DNA of 64,000 nucleotides, taken from NCBI GenBank assembly GCA_030425385.1, contig JAUIAH010000004.1, forward strand, positions 282,067-346,066. Direction: 5' to 3'. This DNA is from Verrucomicrobiia bacterium (GTDB lineage Bacteria > Verrucomicrobiota > Verrucomicrobiia > Verrucomicrobiales > DEV007). A program made the position numbers and the translations under genes. Shown here in pieces: positions 9,022-17,702 of the stretch. The notes beneath the pieces are model-generated. The model was given only the letters and a program-made list of their open reading frames with translations. It was not told the DNA's origin and searched no databases. Each line of letters opens with the position of its first letter. The stretch's first letter is position 1.

Positions 9022-9852
9022 ATGAAACAAGCACGTTTGAATCGACTCTTTGGGCCCGATGGGAAATGCTTCGATGTCGCCATTGATCATGGTTTCTTCA
9101 ATGAGGCTCCGTTCTTAAGTGGGATTGAATCGATGCCTGCCGCCGTTCGCACGGTGGTCGATGCGGCGCCGGATGCCATCCAACTCACGGTGGGCCAGGC
9201 GCGGCATTTGCAGAGCATTCCTGGTGGCAAGCCAGCCCTCGTCCTGCGGACAGATGTGGCCAATGTGTATGGCAGGGAATTGCCGCGCACGCTTTACAGT
9301 CGCATGATTGAGGAGGCTGCGCTCCAAGCCATTCAGTTAGACGCCGCCTGTGTCTGCGTGAATCTCTTCCGTGTGCCTGGTGAGCCTGAAGTGGGCGAAC
9401 AGTGTGTGGCGAACATCCTCAAGCTCAAGCCTGCCTGTGATCACTATGGGATGCCGATGATGGTGGAACCGCTCGTCTTTCGCCCCAATGCGGAAGCGGG
9501 CGGATACATGGTCGATGGTGATGAGCACAAGATCATCCCGCTCGTGAGACAAGCAATCGAGTTAGGCGCTGACATCATCAAGGCGGATCCCACTGACGAT
9601 GTCTCCCTCTATCACCGTGTGGTCGAGACTTGTGGTGGCACCCCTATTCTCGTGCGCGGGGGTAGCAAGGCCAGTGATGAAGAGATCCTCACAAGAACAC
9701 AGAATCTCATGGATCAGGGTGTGGCTGGCATCGTCTATGGGCGCAATGTGATCCAGCATGAGAGTCCCGCTGGAATCACGCGAGCGCTCATGGCGGTGGT
9801 TCACGAGGGGGCCTCGGCGAAAGAAGCCTTGGCCATGTTGACTTCAAACTAA
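9022..9852 (+). CDS. Class I aldolase, DhnA/FbaB/LacD-like
   Basis: A 276-residue TIM-barrel aldolase of the DeoC/LacD/DhnA superfamily. It has the N-terminal FDVAIDHGFFNEAPFLSGIE, which matches the AxDHG phosphate-site start of DhnA-type enzymes, and GADIIKADPTDD, whose lysine is the likely Schiff-base residue. The later TPILVRGGSKASDEEIL gives the phosphate-binding glycines. It heads a four-gene operon with an oxidoreductase, a PfkB kinase and a sulfatase. By analogy with other sugar pathways it would split a ketose (or deoxyketose) phosphate made by the kinase. The exact substrate is not deducible. Confidence 0.8.
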   Translation: MKQARLNRLFGPDGKCFDVAIDHGFFNEAPFLSGIESMPAAVRTVVDAAPDAIQLTVGQARHLQSIPGGKPALVLRTDVANVYGRELPRTLYSRMIEEAALQAIQLDAACVCVNLFRVPGEPEVGEQCVANILKLKPACDHYGMPMMVEPLVFRPNAEAGGYMVDGDEHKIIPLVRQAIELGADIIKADPTDDVSLYHRVVETCGGTPILVRGGSKASDEEILTRTQNLMDQGVAGIVYGRNVIQHESPAGITRALMAVVHEGASAKEALAMLTSN

Positions 9853-9861
9853 CGAAATGCC

Positions 9862-10998
9862 ATGAAGACAGTCAATATCGGGATCATTGGTGGCGGGCTC
9901 ATGGGGAGAGAGATGGCCAGTGCCTTCGGCCGTTGGTGTGCCTTGCAAGATCTTCCCGTCATTCCCAAACTGGTGGCCGTTGCGGATACCAATGCGGAGG
10001 TGCTCGAGTGGTTTCAGAAGATCCCATCTGTGACGCAGCGAGTGACGGATTACCACGATTTGCTGGCCAATGAAGCGATCGATGTCTGCTATGTCGCCGT
10101 GCCACATAGCTTCCACGAGCAAATCTACGTCGATGTCGTGCAGGCGGGGAAGGACCTCTTCGCTGAGAAACCATTCGGTGTCGATCTTAATGCCGCGGAG
10201 TCTATCCTCGCAGCGATCAAGCGGTCCGAACGGTTTGTCCGTTGCAGTTCAGAGTTTCCGTTCTTCCCAGGGGCGCATGCCGTGTATCAAGCTTGTCGTG
10301 ATGTTGGTCCCTTAGGGCGTGTGTTAGAAGTGAATGCCGGATTCCATCATGCCAGCGATCTCGATCCTAACAAGGCGGCTAATTGGAAGCGGCTATCTTC
10401 GGTCTGTGGTGAGATAGGTGTGTTAGGCGATCTAGGCATGCATGTTCTGCACCTGCCTTTGCGTTTGGGCTGGCGCCCTGAGACTGTCTACGCGCAGTTG
10501 CAGAAGGGCTATCCACGGCGGCCTGGCAACCAAGGGGATGCGGAAGTGATTTGTGATACCTGGGACAATGCTATGCTTCATACCTGGACCATGATTGGCG
10601 ATCATCCGGTGCCAATGCGCTTGGAAATGAAGCGGATGGCACCTGGGGAAACCAACACGTGGTTCATCGAGGTGCTCGGGACGGATGGCGGCTATCGCTA
10701 CAGCACGAAGCATCCGAAGACCTTGTGGAGTTTTGAGAGAGGCGCCACCCAGCTATGGAAGCAGACAGATCTCGGATTCAGCACCCCATTCAAAGCGGTG
10801 ACGGGTGGTATCTTTGAAGTGGGCTTTCCCGATGTCATTCAGCAGATGTGGGCCGCTTATTTGCTAGAGCGTGAGGGCATTCTGGGAGAGCACTTTGGCT
10901 GTGTGACGCCGGAGGAGGCTTTGCAGAGCCATCAACTCTTCCGTGCTGCATTGGAATCTGAACAACGCCGAGAAGCGATTCATCCGTCCTATGGCTAG
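9862..10998 (+). CDS. Gfo/Idh/MocA family NAD(P)-dependent oxidoreductase
   Basis: A 378-residue dehydrogenase. The Rossmann motif is GIIGGGLMG (about residues 7-15), the family signature AEKPFGVD lies near residue 95, and the C-terminal substrate domain carries GDLGMHVLHLP with the usual catalytic Asp/His spacing. Family members oxidise sugars or cyclitols at a hydroxyl. The gene begins 9 nt after the aldolase and overlaps the kinase by 8 bp, so all three act in one pathway. It is longer than minimal members (about 340) because of an extended C-terminal beta domain. Confidence 0.85.
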   Translation: MKTVNIGIIGGGLMGREMASAFGRWCALQDLPVIPKLVAVADTNAEVLEWFQKIPSVTQRVTDYHDLLANEAIDVCYVAVPHSFHEQIYVDVVQAGKDLFAEKPFGVDLNAAESILAAIKRSERFVRCSSEFPFFPGAHAVYQACRDVGPLGRVLEVNAGFHHASDLDPNKAANWKRLSSVCGEIGVLGDLGMHVLHLPLRLGWRPETVYAQLQKGYPRRPGNQGDAEVICDTWDNAMLHTWTMIGDHPVPMRLEMKRMAPGETNTWFIEVLGTDGGYRYSTKHPKTLWSFERGATQLWKQTDLGFSTPFKAVTGGIFEVGFPDVIQQMWAAYLLEREGILGEHFGCVTPEEALQSHQLFRAALESEQRREAIHPSYG

Positions 10999-12013
10999 GG
11001 AGCGGAACGGACTCCTCGCTGCGGGGAATTTCATCATGGATCATGTGAAGATCATTGATGCGTATCCCGAGCCAGAAATGCTGACGACGATTCGTGCACA
11101 ATCGAGCAGCAATGGCGGTGGCCCTTACAATGTGCTCAAAGACTTGGCCAAACTGGGAGCGCCGTTTCCTCTGGAGGCCGCGGGCCTGATCGGTGACGAT
11201 GCCGATGGCGAGTGGATCCTGTCTGATTGTCAGAAGCATCACATTGCCACTTGGGGAATGGCCCGTGCCGAGAGTGCGGCCACCTCGTACACAGATGCTA
11301 TGACCGTGGCGGACACGGGTCAGCGAACGTTCTTTCATCATCGCGGAGCCAACGCGATCTTTGGTCAGAAACACATCGATTTGAGTCGGAGTCAGGCGCG
11401 CTGGTTCTACCTCGGCTACCTGCTGCTGCTCGATGAAATGGATGCTCTCGATGGTGAAGGCTCCACGCAGGCAAGTAAGGTGTTAGAAGAGGCCAAGAGA
11501 GTGGGATTTCACACGGTGGTCGATTTCGTGAGTGTGCCTGACAAACGAGCGAAAGCCATTGCCAAAGCAAGCCTTCCTCACGTGGACCTGTTATTCATCA
11601 ATGAGATCGAGGCGGGATTTGTCACAGGCGATGCGCTCCGATCGGCACACGGCCCTAACTGGCAGGCTGCAGAGAGTGCCGCGAGCGCCCTCTTTGCCAT
11701 GGGCGTTCGTGAAAGTGTGGTGATTCATTTCATGGAAGGCGCCATCGCCATGCATGCGGATGGAAGTTCAGATCGGCATGGTTCTGCGAGGGTGCCGGGT
11801 GACGCGATCGTCGGCTCGACGGGGGCGGGGGACGCCTTTGCGGCTGGCGTGATCTACGGCCGCCACGAGAATTGGAGCTGGCCAGAGAGCTTGGAGCTAG
11901 GGGTGTGCGCTGCTGCCGTGAGCCTGGGAGCGGGTCCTCCTTCGGATGCCATGTTGCCCGCCGCACAATGTTTGGAGAAAGGGCGCGCTTGGGGATATCG
12001 ATCCATGCCATGA
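10991..12013 (+). CDS. PfkB/ribokinase-family sugar kinase
   Basis: A 340-residue carbohydrate kinase. The first PfkB signature region is SNGGGPYNVLKDLAKLG (about residues 37-53), and the second, GSTGAGDAFAAG (about 275-286), contains the catalytic Asp and anion hole. The start ATG lies inside the end of the dehydrogenase gene, giving MARERNGLLAAGNFIMD, the normal first strand of the fold. The substrate is unknown. Together with the preceding dehydrogenase and aldolase, the order oxidation, phosphorylation, cleavage is a reasonable inference. Confidence 0.87.
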   Translation: MARERNGLLAAGNFIMDHVKIIDAYPEPEMLTTIRAQSSSNGGGPYNVLKDLAKLGAPFPLEAAGLIGDDADGEWILSDCQKHHIATWGMARAESAATSYTDAMTVADTGQRTFFHHRGANAIFGQKHIDLSRSQARWFYLGYLLLLDEMDALDGEGSTQASKVLEEAKRVGFHTVVDFVSVPDKRAKAIAKASLPHVDLLFINEIEAGFVTGDALRSAHGPNWQAAESAASALFAMGVRESVVIHFMEGAIAMHADGSSDRHGSARVPGDAIVGSTGAGDAFAAGVIYGRHENWSWPESLELGVCAAAVSLGAGPPSDAMLPAAQCLEKGRAWGYRSMP

Positions 12014-13761
12014 AGCTCTCACATCTTGTCATCGTCTCTCTTTGGGTTTCGCTAAGTGCCTTATTCGGGCGCGCGCCGAATGTGGTGGTGATCCTGACGG
12101 ATGACCAAGGTTGGGGTGATCTCAGTCTGCATGGGAATACTAATTTAGAAACACCTCACCTGGACTCCTTGGCGCTTGAGGGTGCGCAATTCGAGCGGTT
12201 CTACGTGTGTCCGGTGTGTTCACCCACACGGGCAGAATTTCTCACAGGGCGCTACCACTTGAGGAGTGGCGTCACCAGCACCAGCGCGGGAGGTGAACGG
12301 ATGAACGTGGACGAAGCAACAATTGCGGAGGCGTTTCGCGATGCCGGGTACGCCACTGGAGCCTTCGGCAAATGGCACAACGGCATGCAGTACCCCTATC
12401 ATCCGAATGGGCGAGGGTTCGATGAATTCTATGGATTCTGCTCCGGACATTGGGGGCACTATTTCGACCCTCCGTTAGACCACAACGGCCGTCAGGTGCA
12501 GGGGAAAGGCTTCGTCATCGATGATTTCACTGAGAAAGCCATGGCCTTCATGGAGGAGCATCAAGAGAGGCCCTTCTTTGTCTATCTGCCGTACAACACG
12601 CCCCACTCGCCCATGCAAGTGCCCGATCAATGGTGGAATCGGTTTAAGGACAGAGAGCTTGTCATGCGCCATCGGCTTCCTGACAAAGAAGATGTGCCAC
12701 ACACGCGCGCAGCATTGGCGATGTGTGAGAATATCGATTGGAACGTGGGCCGGGTGCTTGCCAAGATTGACGCCTTGGCATTGCGTGAGGATACCATCGT
12801 GGTCTATTTCTGCGACAATGGTCCGAATGGGAATCGGTGGAACGGAGGCATGAAAGGGCGGAAGGGTTCGACAGATGAAGGGGGTGTGCGTTCACCGCTA
12901 TTCATTCGTTGGCCTCGCAAGATTGCCTCGCAAGTCATTGGGGAACCTGCAAGTGCGATCGACCTTCTTCCCACGTTGACCGCCCTTGCAGGGGTAGCCT
13001 GGGAGCCGCCCAAGCCGTTGGACGGCTTGAGTCTGCGAGCGCATCTGTTAGGAGAACCGCTGACGAAGTGGGTGACGGATCGCCCCATCTACAGTGCCTG
13101 GCGTCAGAAGGTGGCTGTGCGTCAATGGCCTTGGATCTACACGCATGATGACCAGCTCTTTCATTTGGACAAGGATCCTGGTCAGCAGATGCCGATAGGG
13201 GATCGCTTTCCTGACAAAGTGGCGATGCTGGCCAGACTGAGAGATAAGTGGGTAGCAAATGTGGCTGGAATGACTGCTTCGGGAATGAGGCCCTTCGTGA
13301 TCGGGCATCCTGATTGCTTGATCACGACCCTGCCCGCCCGTGACGCTACTGCCCACGGGGGCATCAAGCGATCCAATCGTTTTCCGAATGACTCTCATTT
13401 CACTCATTGGACGTCGCTTGAGGATGAGATTACCTGGCCAGTGGAAGTGCAGCAGGCGGGGAAATATGCAGTCGAGCTGCACTATACCTGTCCCGAAGAA
13501 AGCACCGGATCGGAGGTGGTGCTGTCACTGGGCAATAGCCGACTGGTGGGAACCATTCGTGAGGCTCACGATCCGCCGTTGTTAGGCGCCGAGGAGGATC
13601 GCGTGCCTCGAATCGAATCCTATGTGAAGGCTTTTAAGGCGGTACGGTTGGGAGAACTCGACTTGGAAGAAGGGCAGGGGACGTTATCGCTCCGCGCCAC
13701 AAGGATCCCAGGGGAGGAAGTGATGGATTTCCGTCTATTGCAGTTCACACGTCTCGACTGA
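12010..13761 (+). CDS. Secreted type I sulfatase with C-terminal carbohydrate-binding-like domain
   Basis: A 583-residue sulfate-ester hydrolase. A signal peptide (MKLSHLVIVSLWVSLSALFG) precedes the metal-binding VVILTDDQGWGD. The formylglycine signature CSPTRAEFLTGR (Cys about residue 70) shows that activation by formylglycine-generating enzyme is expected; that enzyme is not in the window. CDNGPNG and KGSTDEGGVRSP are further metal and substrate loops. Residues about 450-583 form an extra beta-rich domain (VEVQQAGKYAVELHYT) like those that bind sugars. It overlaps the kinase by 4 bp (ATGA), which links desulfation outside the cytoplasm to the sugar pathway. The specific ester is unknown. 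Confidence 0.9.
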   Translation: MKLSHLVIVSLWVSLSALFGRAPNVVVILTDDQGWGDLSLHGNTNLETPHLDSLALEGAQFERFYVCPVCSPTRAEFLTGRYHLRSGVTSTSAGGERMNVDEATIAEAFRDAGYATGAFGKWHNGMQYPYHPNGRGFDEFYGFCSGHWGHYFDPPLDHNGRQVQGKGFVIDDFTEKAMAFMEEHQERPFFVYLPYNTPHSPMQVPDQWWNRFKDRELVMRHRLPDKEDVPHTRAALAMCENIDWNVGRVLAKIDALALREDTIVVYFCDNGPNGNRWNGGMKGRKGSTDEGGVRSPLFIRWPRKIASQVIGEPASAIDLLPTLTALAGVAWEPPKPLDGLSLRAHLLGEPLTKWVTDRPIYSAWRQKVAVRQWPWIYTHDDQLFHLDKDPGQQMPIGDRFPDKVAMLARLRDKWVANVAGMTASGMRPFVIGHPDCLITTLPARDATAHGGIKRSNRFPNDSHFTHWTSLEDEITWPVEVQQAGKYAVELHYTCPEESTGSEVVLSLGNSRLVGTIREAHDPPLLGAEEDRVPRIESYVKAFKAVRLGELDLEEGQGTLSLRATRIPGEEVMDFRLLQFTRLD

Positions 13762-13771
13762 CTAGGCCCCC

Positions 13772-13800
13772 TTTACAAAAGGGAGGTTGTGGCTTACACT
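13772..13800 (+). promoter_or_regulatory. Candidate sigma-70 promoter with leaderless geometry
   Basis: TTTACA (13772-13777), exactly 17 nt, then TACACT (13795-13800). The ATG of the next gene is 8 nt downstream at 13809, so the predicted transcription start coincides with the start codon. Confidence 0.55.
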
Positions 13801-13808
13801 ATCGCGAA

Positions 13809-15380
13809 ATGGCGCGGAAGAGCCGATCCAAACGACGTCGAGCCAACAAGAAACGGAATGCGACACGTCCGAAACAGGGGCCTGACAAGGTGCCCGAGGC
13901 CGCGCATGCGGAGGATGTGATCATTTCTGAGACGCAGGATTTGGAGGCGGAGGCCAATGTGGTGGATATTGATACCATTGTGCCAGCAGAAGAACCAGTC
14001 GTGGTCGTGAGGAAAGTGTCAGCGATGGAAGAAACCACGGTCCCGGCAGAAGTGATTGAAATCCGACCAGTAGCAGAGCCGGAGGCCGAGATCGACTCGA
14101 CTCCGAGTACGATTCCACCGCCACGAAAGCCGTCCGTGCCTCCCAATGAGGAGACGCCTCTCGATGAATTGGACGAGTTGCAGGCGGAATTGGATGCGTT
14201 GCTTTCTCAAGAGATCACGGACGACAATGTGGAAGAGCATCTGACGGCGATTGATAAGACGCAGCAGTCCATTCATCGGCTCGAGCTCAAACTGAATAAA
14301 GTGGATCGCCTCCCAGATGACCTCGATCCTGAGATTGGAGAATCGTCTGCAGCAAAGCCTGCGCCTTCCTTGCCTGCGCGTCCGGTCCCTCCAGCGTTCA
14401 CGGGGCGCCCCGACATCCCCGAAACCGCCTCCATGTCTTGGGGGGAGCCGCGTGCGGGAGTCGGTGCCGGCAAGGAACGTCCAGAGGGCGATGCGGAGGT
14501 TCTGCGTGCGTTAGAATCAGTGCCTTTGATAGGACGATTTCTCGTTCGTGATGGGCGTTGGCGTCTGTCTGCCCTGTTCTTCCCCACATTTGGAAGCATT
14601 TGTGTCGTGGTCTACTATCTCGCGGTGACGCTGATGCAGGGCAGTGCGGATCCACTTCGCAGTGTCGCGGGGGGAGAAGAGAAACAGCCGCGAGCCACCG
14701 CTATTCCAACTGAGGAGATTCGAGAAGTGCTCCTTGGGTACGCGCGGGCTCCAGATTGGGAGACGAAGCTGAAATACATTCGTGCCCCGGGGCATTTGGT
14801 GCCAGTGGTGAGAGAATACTATCAGAAGCATCCTATTGTCCCCGCGGAAGATGTGAGACTTGGCATGGCGCAGCCGGTCACTCTCAATGGCCTTGAGATT
14901 CTCAAGTTGGAGGCCACACTCCTGCCGAGCGGGCAGTTGTTTGAGGCGATGTTAGAACGAGATCCACATGGACATCTGAAGGTCGATTGGGAAGTCGCGG
15001 TCGACTATCAGGAAATTGATTGGAATCAGTTCGCTGCGGAGCAACGGACGGACCCTGTCCAATTGCGGGTGGTGGCGCGAGAAGAGGATTATTATAACTT
15101 TCAGTATTCTGACGACTCGGTTTATCGCTGTTATCGATTGTGGTATCCGCATAGTGAGTGGCCCACCTTCTATGGTTATGTGAAGCGCGATGGTGAGATA
15201 GATCGTCAGATGCAAGAGCACATCACGCTTTCGGGAGATGGGCGTTATGCCTTCATCCTATCACTTGCGTATGCAGAAGAGACTCCTAAAGAGGCGCCTT
15301 TGGTAGAGATCCGAGAGGTCGTGTGTCCCAGTTGGGTGATCGACTACGAAGCCCGTGCCAAGGGCCGGGGTGCCTCCTGA
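13809..15380 (+). CDS. Single-pass membrane protein of unknown family (paralogue of 53220-54419)
   Basis: A 523-residue protein with no function I recognise. The N-terminus is highly basic (MARKSRSKRRRANKKRN). Residues 20-170 are acidic and proline-rich, with a short coiled coil (LDELDELQAELDALL). One membrane helix lies at about 258-280 (LFFPTFGSICVVVYYLAVTL). The C-terminal 230 residues form a domain with RVVAREEDYYNFQYSDDSVY, LWYPHSEWPTFYGYVKRD and VCPSWVIDY. The same domain, in the same order after one helix, recurs in the protein at 53220-54419. It appears to be transcribed alone. Confidence 0.75.
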   Translation: MARKSRSKRRRANKKRNATRPKQGPDKVPEAAHAEDVIISETQDLEAEANVVDIDTIVPAEEPVVVVRKVSAMEETTVPAEVIEIRPVAEPEAEIDSTPSTIPPPRKPSVPPNEETPLDELDELQAELDALLSQEITDDNVEEHLTAIDKTQQSIHRLELKLNKVDRLPDDLDPEIGESSAAKPAPSLPARPVPPAFTGRPDIPETASMSWGEPRAGVGAGKERPEGDAEVLRALESVPLIGRFLVRDGRWRLSALFFPTFGSICVVVYYLAVTLMQGSADPLRSVAGGEEKQPRATAIPTEEIREVLLGYARAPDWETKLKYIRAPGHLVPVVREYYQKHPIVPAEDVRLGMAQPVTLNGLEILKLEATLLPSGQLFEAMLERDPHGHLKVDWEVAVDYQEIDWNQFAAEQRTDPVQLRVVAREEDYYNFQYSDDSVYRCYRLWYPHSEWPTFYGYVKRDGEIDRQMQEHITLSGDGRYAFILSLAYAEETPKEAPLVEIREVVCPSWVIDYEARAKGRGAS

Positions 15381-15425
15381 CACATTTGGCATTTGCGCTG
15401 GGCACGAGTGTGGGTAGGTAGGGAG

Positions 15426-16778
15426 ATGGGTAAACTATTCGGAACTGATGGTATTCGTGGCACGGCGAATCGCTATCCTATCACGCCGGACCTTGCTCTT
15501 GTCGTAGGCAAGAGCATTGCCAAGGTGCTCGGCGCGGATAAAACCGTGCAGCATAAGGTCGTGATCGGGAAGGATACCCGTATCTCAGGTTACATGTTAG
15601 AGACCGCTCTCACGAGCGGGTTGGTGAGTTACGGCATGGATGTTCTGCTCGTGGGGCCTCTCCCTACGCCAGCAGTGGCTCATCTGACCAAATCGATGGG
15701 TTGTGCCGCCGGGATCATGTTGACCGCTTCCCACAACCCGCCTGAGGATAATGGGCTCAAGATCTTTGGCGCGGACGGCTTTAAACTTTCGGATGCCTTG
15801 GAGGCGGAAGTCGAGCGTTGGATCTTGGAAGGCGTGCCCGAGGACGATGCGGTGTCCTGTGAGGAATTGGGGAAAGCATTCCGAGTTGAGGATGGGCGCG
15901 GACGCTACATTGAGTTTGTGAAAGGGATCGTTGGCAATGCCAACCTCGAAGGGATGAAAGTCGTCGTCGATGCGGCGCATGGCGCGGCCTATCATTTGGG
16001 TCCGCTCATATTGGAAGAAATGGGGGCCGAAGTGATCGCGACAGGCGATTCGCCTAACGGTCTCAATATCAATCAAGATTGCGGCGCGTTGCACCCGCAT
16101 ACGGCAGAGGCCTTGGTGAAGATGCACGGGGCCGATGTGGGGGTCACGTTCGATGGAGATGCCGACCGAGTCATCTTCGTCGATCATCACGGCAACCAAG
16201 TGAATGGCGATCGTGTGCTCGCTTTGTCTGCGATTGGATTGCACGAAGAGGGCATCCTCGCGAACGACACAGCGGTCGTGACGTCGATGACCAATCTCGG
16301 ATTGATTGAAGCATTGAAGGCGCGCGGCATTGCGGTTGAAGTGACCGGCGTGGGCGACCGTCAGGTGATTGAGCGCATGCGTCAGGGAGGATATGTCTTC
16401 GGTGGAGAGAATTCTGGGCACGTGATCTTTGGGGAACATTCGACGACGGGCGACGGAATCTTGACGGCGCTGAAGATTCTCACCTGGATGAAAGCGAAAG
16501 GTAAGAGTCTCGCTGAATTGGCTGATTGTATGGAGGAATACCCGCAACGTCTTATTTCTATTCCTGTGCGGGAGAAGAAGCCGATCGAGGACGTGCCCGG
16601 AATGCAGGCGTTGATTGCCCAATGCGAGGAAACCTTTGGAGAACGTGGGCGCTCCGTGATTCGCTATTCAGGTACAGAGAATAAGATCCGTATCTTGCTC
16701 GAATGCGTCGACGATAATTTGGTCAAGACCTTTGCCGAGAAGTTTGAATCATTGATCAAACAAGAATTGTGCGCTTGA
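15426..16778 (+). CDS. glmM: Phosphoglucosamine mutase
   Basis: A 450-residue enzyme that interconverts glucosamine-6-phosphate and glucosamine-1-phosphate for UDP-GlcNAc synthesis in the cytoplasm. It begins MGKLFGTDGIRGTANRYPIT. The phosphoserine loop is TASHNPPEDNG (Ser about residue 101), the magnesium loop DGDADR lies near 245 and the sugar-binding loop GGENSGH near 325. The C-terminal phosphate-binding RYSGTENKIRIL completes the four domains at the usual length. It is first in an operon with an acetyltransferase and glmS. Confidence 0.95.
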   Translation: MGKLFGTDGIRGTANRYPITPDLALVVGKSIAKVLGADKTVQHKVVIGKDTRISGYMLETALTSGLVSYGMDVLLVGPLPTPAVAHLTKSMGCAAGIMLTASHNPPEDNGLKIFGADGFKLSDALEAEVERWILEGVPEDDAVSCEELGKAFRVEDGRGRYIEFVKGIVGNANLEGMKVVVDAAHGAAYHLGPLILEEMGAEVIATGDSPNGLNINQDCGALHPHTAEALVKMHGADVGVTFDGDADRVIFVDHHGNQVNGDRVLALSAIGLHEEGILANDTAVVTSMTNLGLIEALKARGIAVEVTGVGDRQVIERMRQGGYVFGGENSGHVIFGEHSTTGDGILTALKILTWMKAKGKSLAELADCMEEYPQRLISIPVREKKPIEDVPGMQALIAQCEETFGERGRSVIRYSGTENKIRILLECVDDNLVKTFAEKFESLIKQELCA

Positions 16779-17665
16779 AGATCGGATCCATTTCATCGCC
16801 CGAAGCTCAGTGGGCGCCCCTGACCGAGACACGAGCCATCGGCGACTGTTATGTTGCTGGGCGGCAGATGCGAGTGTGGCAGCGGCTTGCTTGCGAAGAT
16901 GCTGGCTTTGATTGGGTGGAGGAGTCGAATCTGGCAGACTATCATTTGCTTGAGAACGCCTGGGTTTCCGCAGCTGCGTTGCGCCATTGGGAACAGCGTG
17001 GAGCTGCGACGCTGATGATTGGAGAGCAGATAATCGGATATCCTGCCTCTGGTGTCACCGATGATCGCGTGGATGTGGGAGAATCGGGGGCTTGCCTTCG
17101 TTATGCCTGGGATTGCTTGAATCTTCAGGAGAGGTTGTTAGGGGAGATCGAGGCATCTCGGATCGAAGGAGAGGTGCATGAGCGTGCGACGATAGATGGA
17201 ATCGTGGTCATAGAGAAAGGTGCTAAGATCCTTCCTGGCGTTTATATCGAAGGCGTCGCGGTGATCGGTGCGAATTGTAAGATTGGACCCAATGCTTATC
17301 TCAGGGGGAAGACGATGATCGGCGAGGGATGTCATATTGGGCAGGCGGTGGAGGTGAAGAACGCCATCATCTACCCCCGCACGGCAATGGGACATCTCAC
17401 TTATTGTGGCGATTCTGTGGTTGGAGAAGGCGTCAACTTCGGCGCGGGAACGATTGTGTCGAACTTTCGCCATGACGGTAAGAATCACCGATCCATGATC
17501 GATGGAGCCTTGATTGATACAGGTCGACGGAAGTTCGGGGCCATCATTGGTGATGGTGTTCATACTGGGATCCAAACGGGCATTTATCCGGGGAGAAAGC
17601 TCTGGCCGCACACTTCGACTCTTCCGGGAGAGATCGTGCAGCGCGATCTGTTGCCAGTGGGCTAA
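16769..17665 (+). CDS. Left-handed beta-helix acetyltransferase, GlmU C-terminal-like
   Basis: A 298-residue protein whose second half is a hexapeptide-repeat beta-helix of the GlmU type. It contains KIGPNAYLRG, a GlmU-like active-site stretch MGHLTYCGDSVVGEGVNFGA, and NFRHDGKNHRS. GlmU acetylates glucosamine-1-phosphate. The N-terminal 110 residues lack the GxGTRM nucleotidyltransferase motif, so a bifunctional GlmU is not indicated. Position between glmM and glmS supports a role in making GlcNAc-1-phosphate. The start is ambiguous: GTG 16769 overlaps glmM by 10 bp, TTG 16775 by 4 bp. Confidence 0.75.
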   Translation: MRLKIGSISSPEAQWAPLTETRAIGDCYVAGRQMRVWQRLACEDAGFDWVEESNLADYHLLENAWVSAAALRHWEQRGAATLMIGEQIIGYPASGVTDDRVDVGESGACLRYAWDCLNLQERLLGEIEASRIEGEVHERATIDGIVVIEKGAKILPGVYIEGVAVIGANCKIGPNAYLRGKTMIGEGCHIGQAVEVKNAIIYPRTAMGHLTYCGDSVVGEGVNFGAGTIVSNFRHDGKNHRSMIDGALIDTGRRKFGAIIGDGVHTGIQTGIYPGRKLWPHTSTLPGEIVQRDLLPVG

Positions 17666-17702
17666 CATCGCAATGAAATTTCACATCCTATCCCTATAAA
17701 TT

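Noticed and set aside
9022..13761. Sulfoglycolysis (sulfo-EMP) pathway
   Set aside because: A PfkB kinase and a class I aldolase fit, but no sulfoquinovosidase, isomerase or sulfolactaldehyde reductase of known type is present; the sulfatase acts on esters, not sulfonates.
17666..17702. glmS ribozyme or leader upstream of glmS
   Set aside because: Only 37 nt separate the genes; too short for the ribozyme, and no conserved core is visible.
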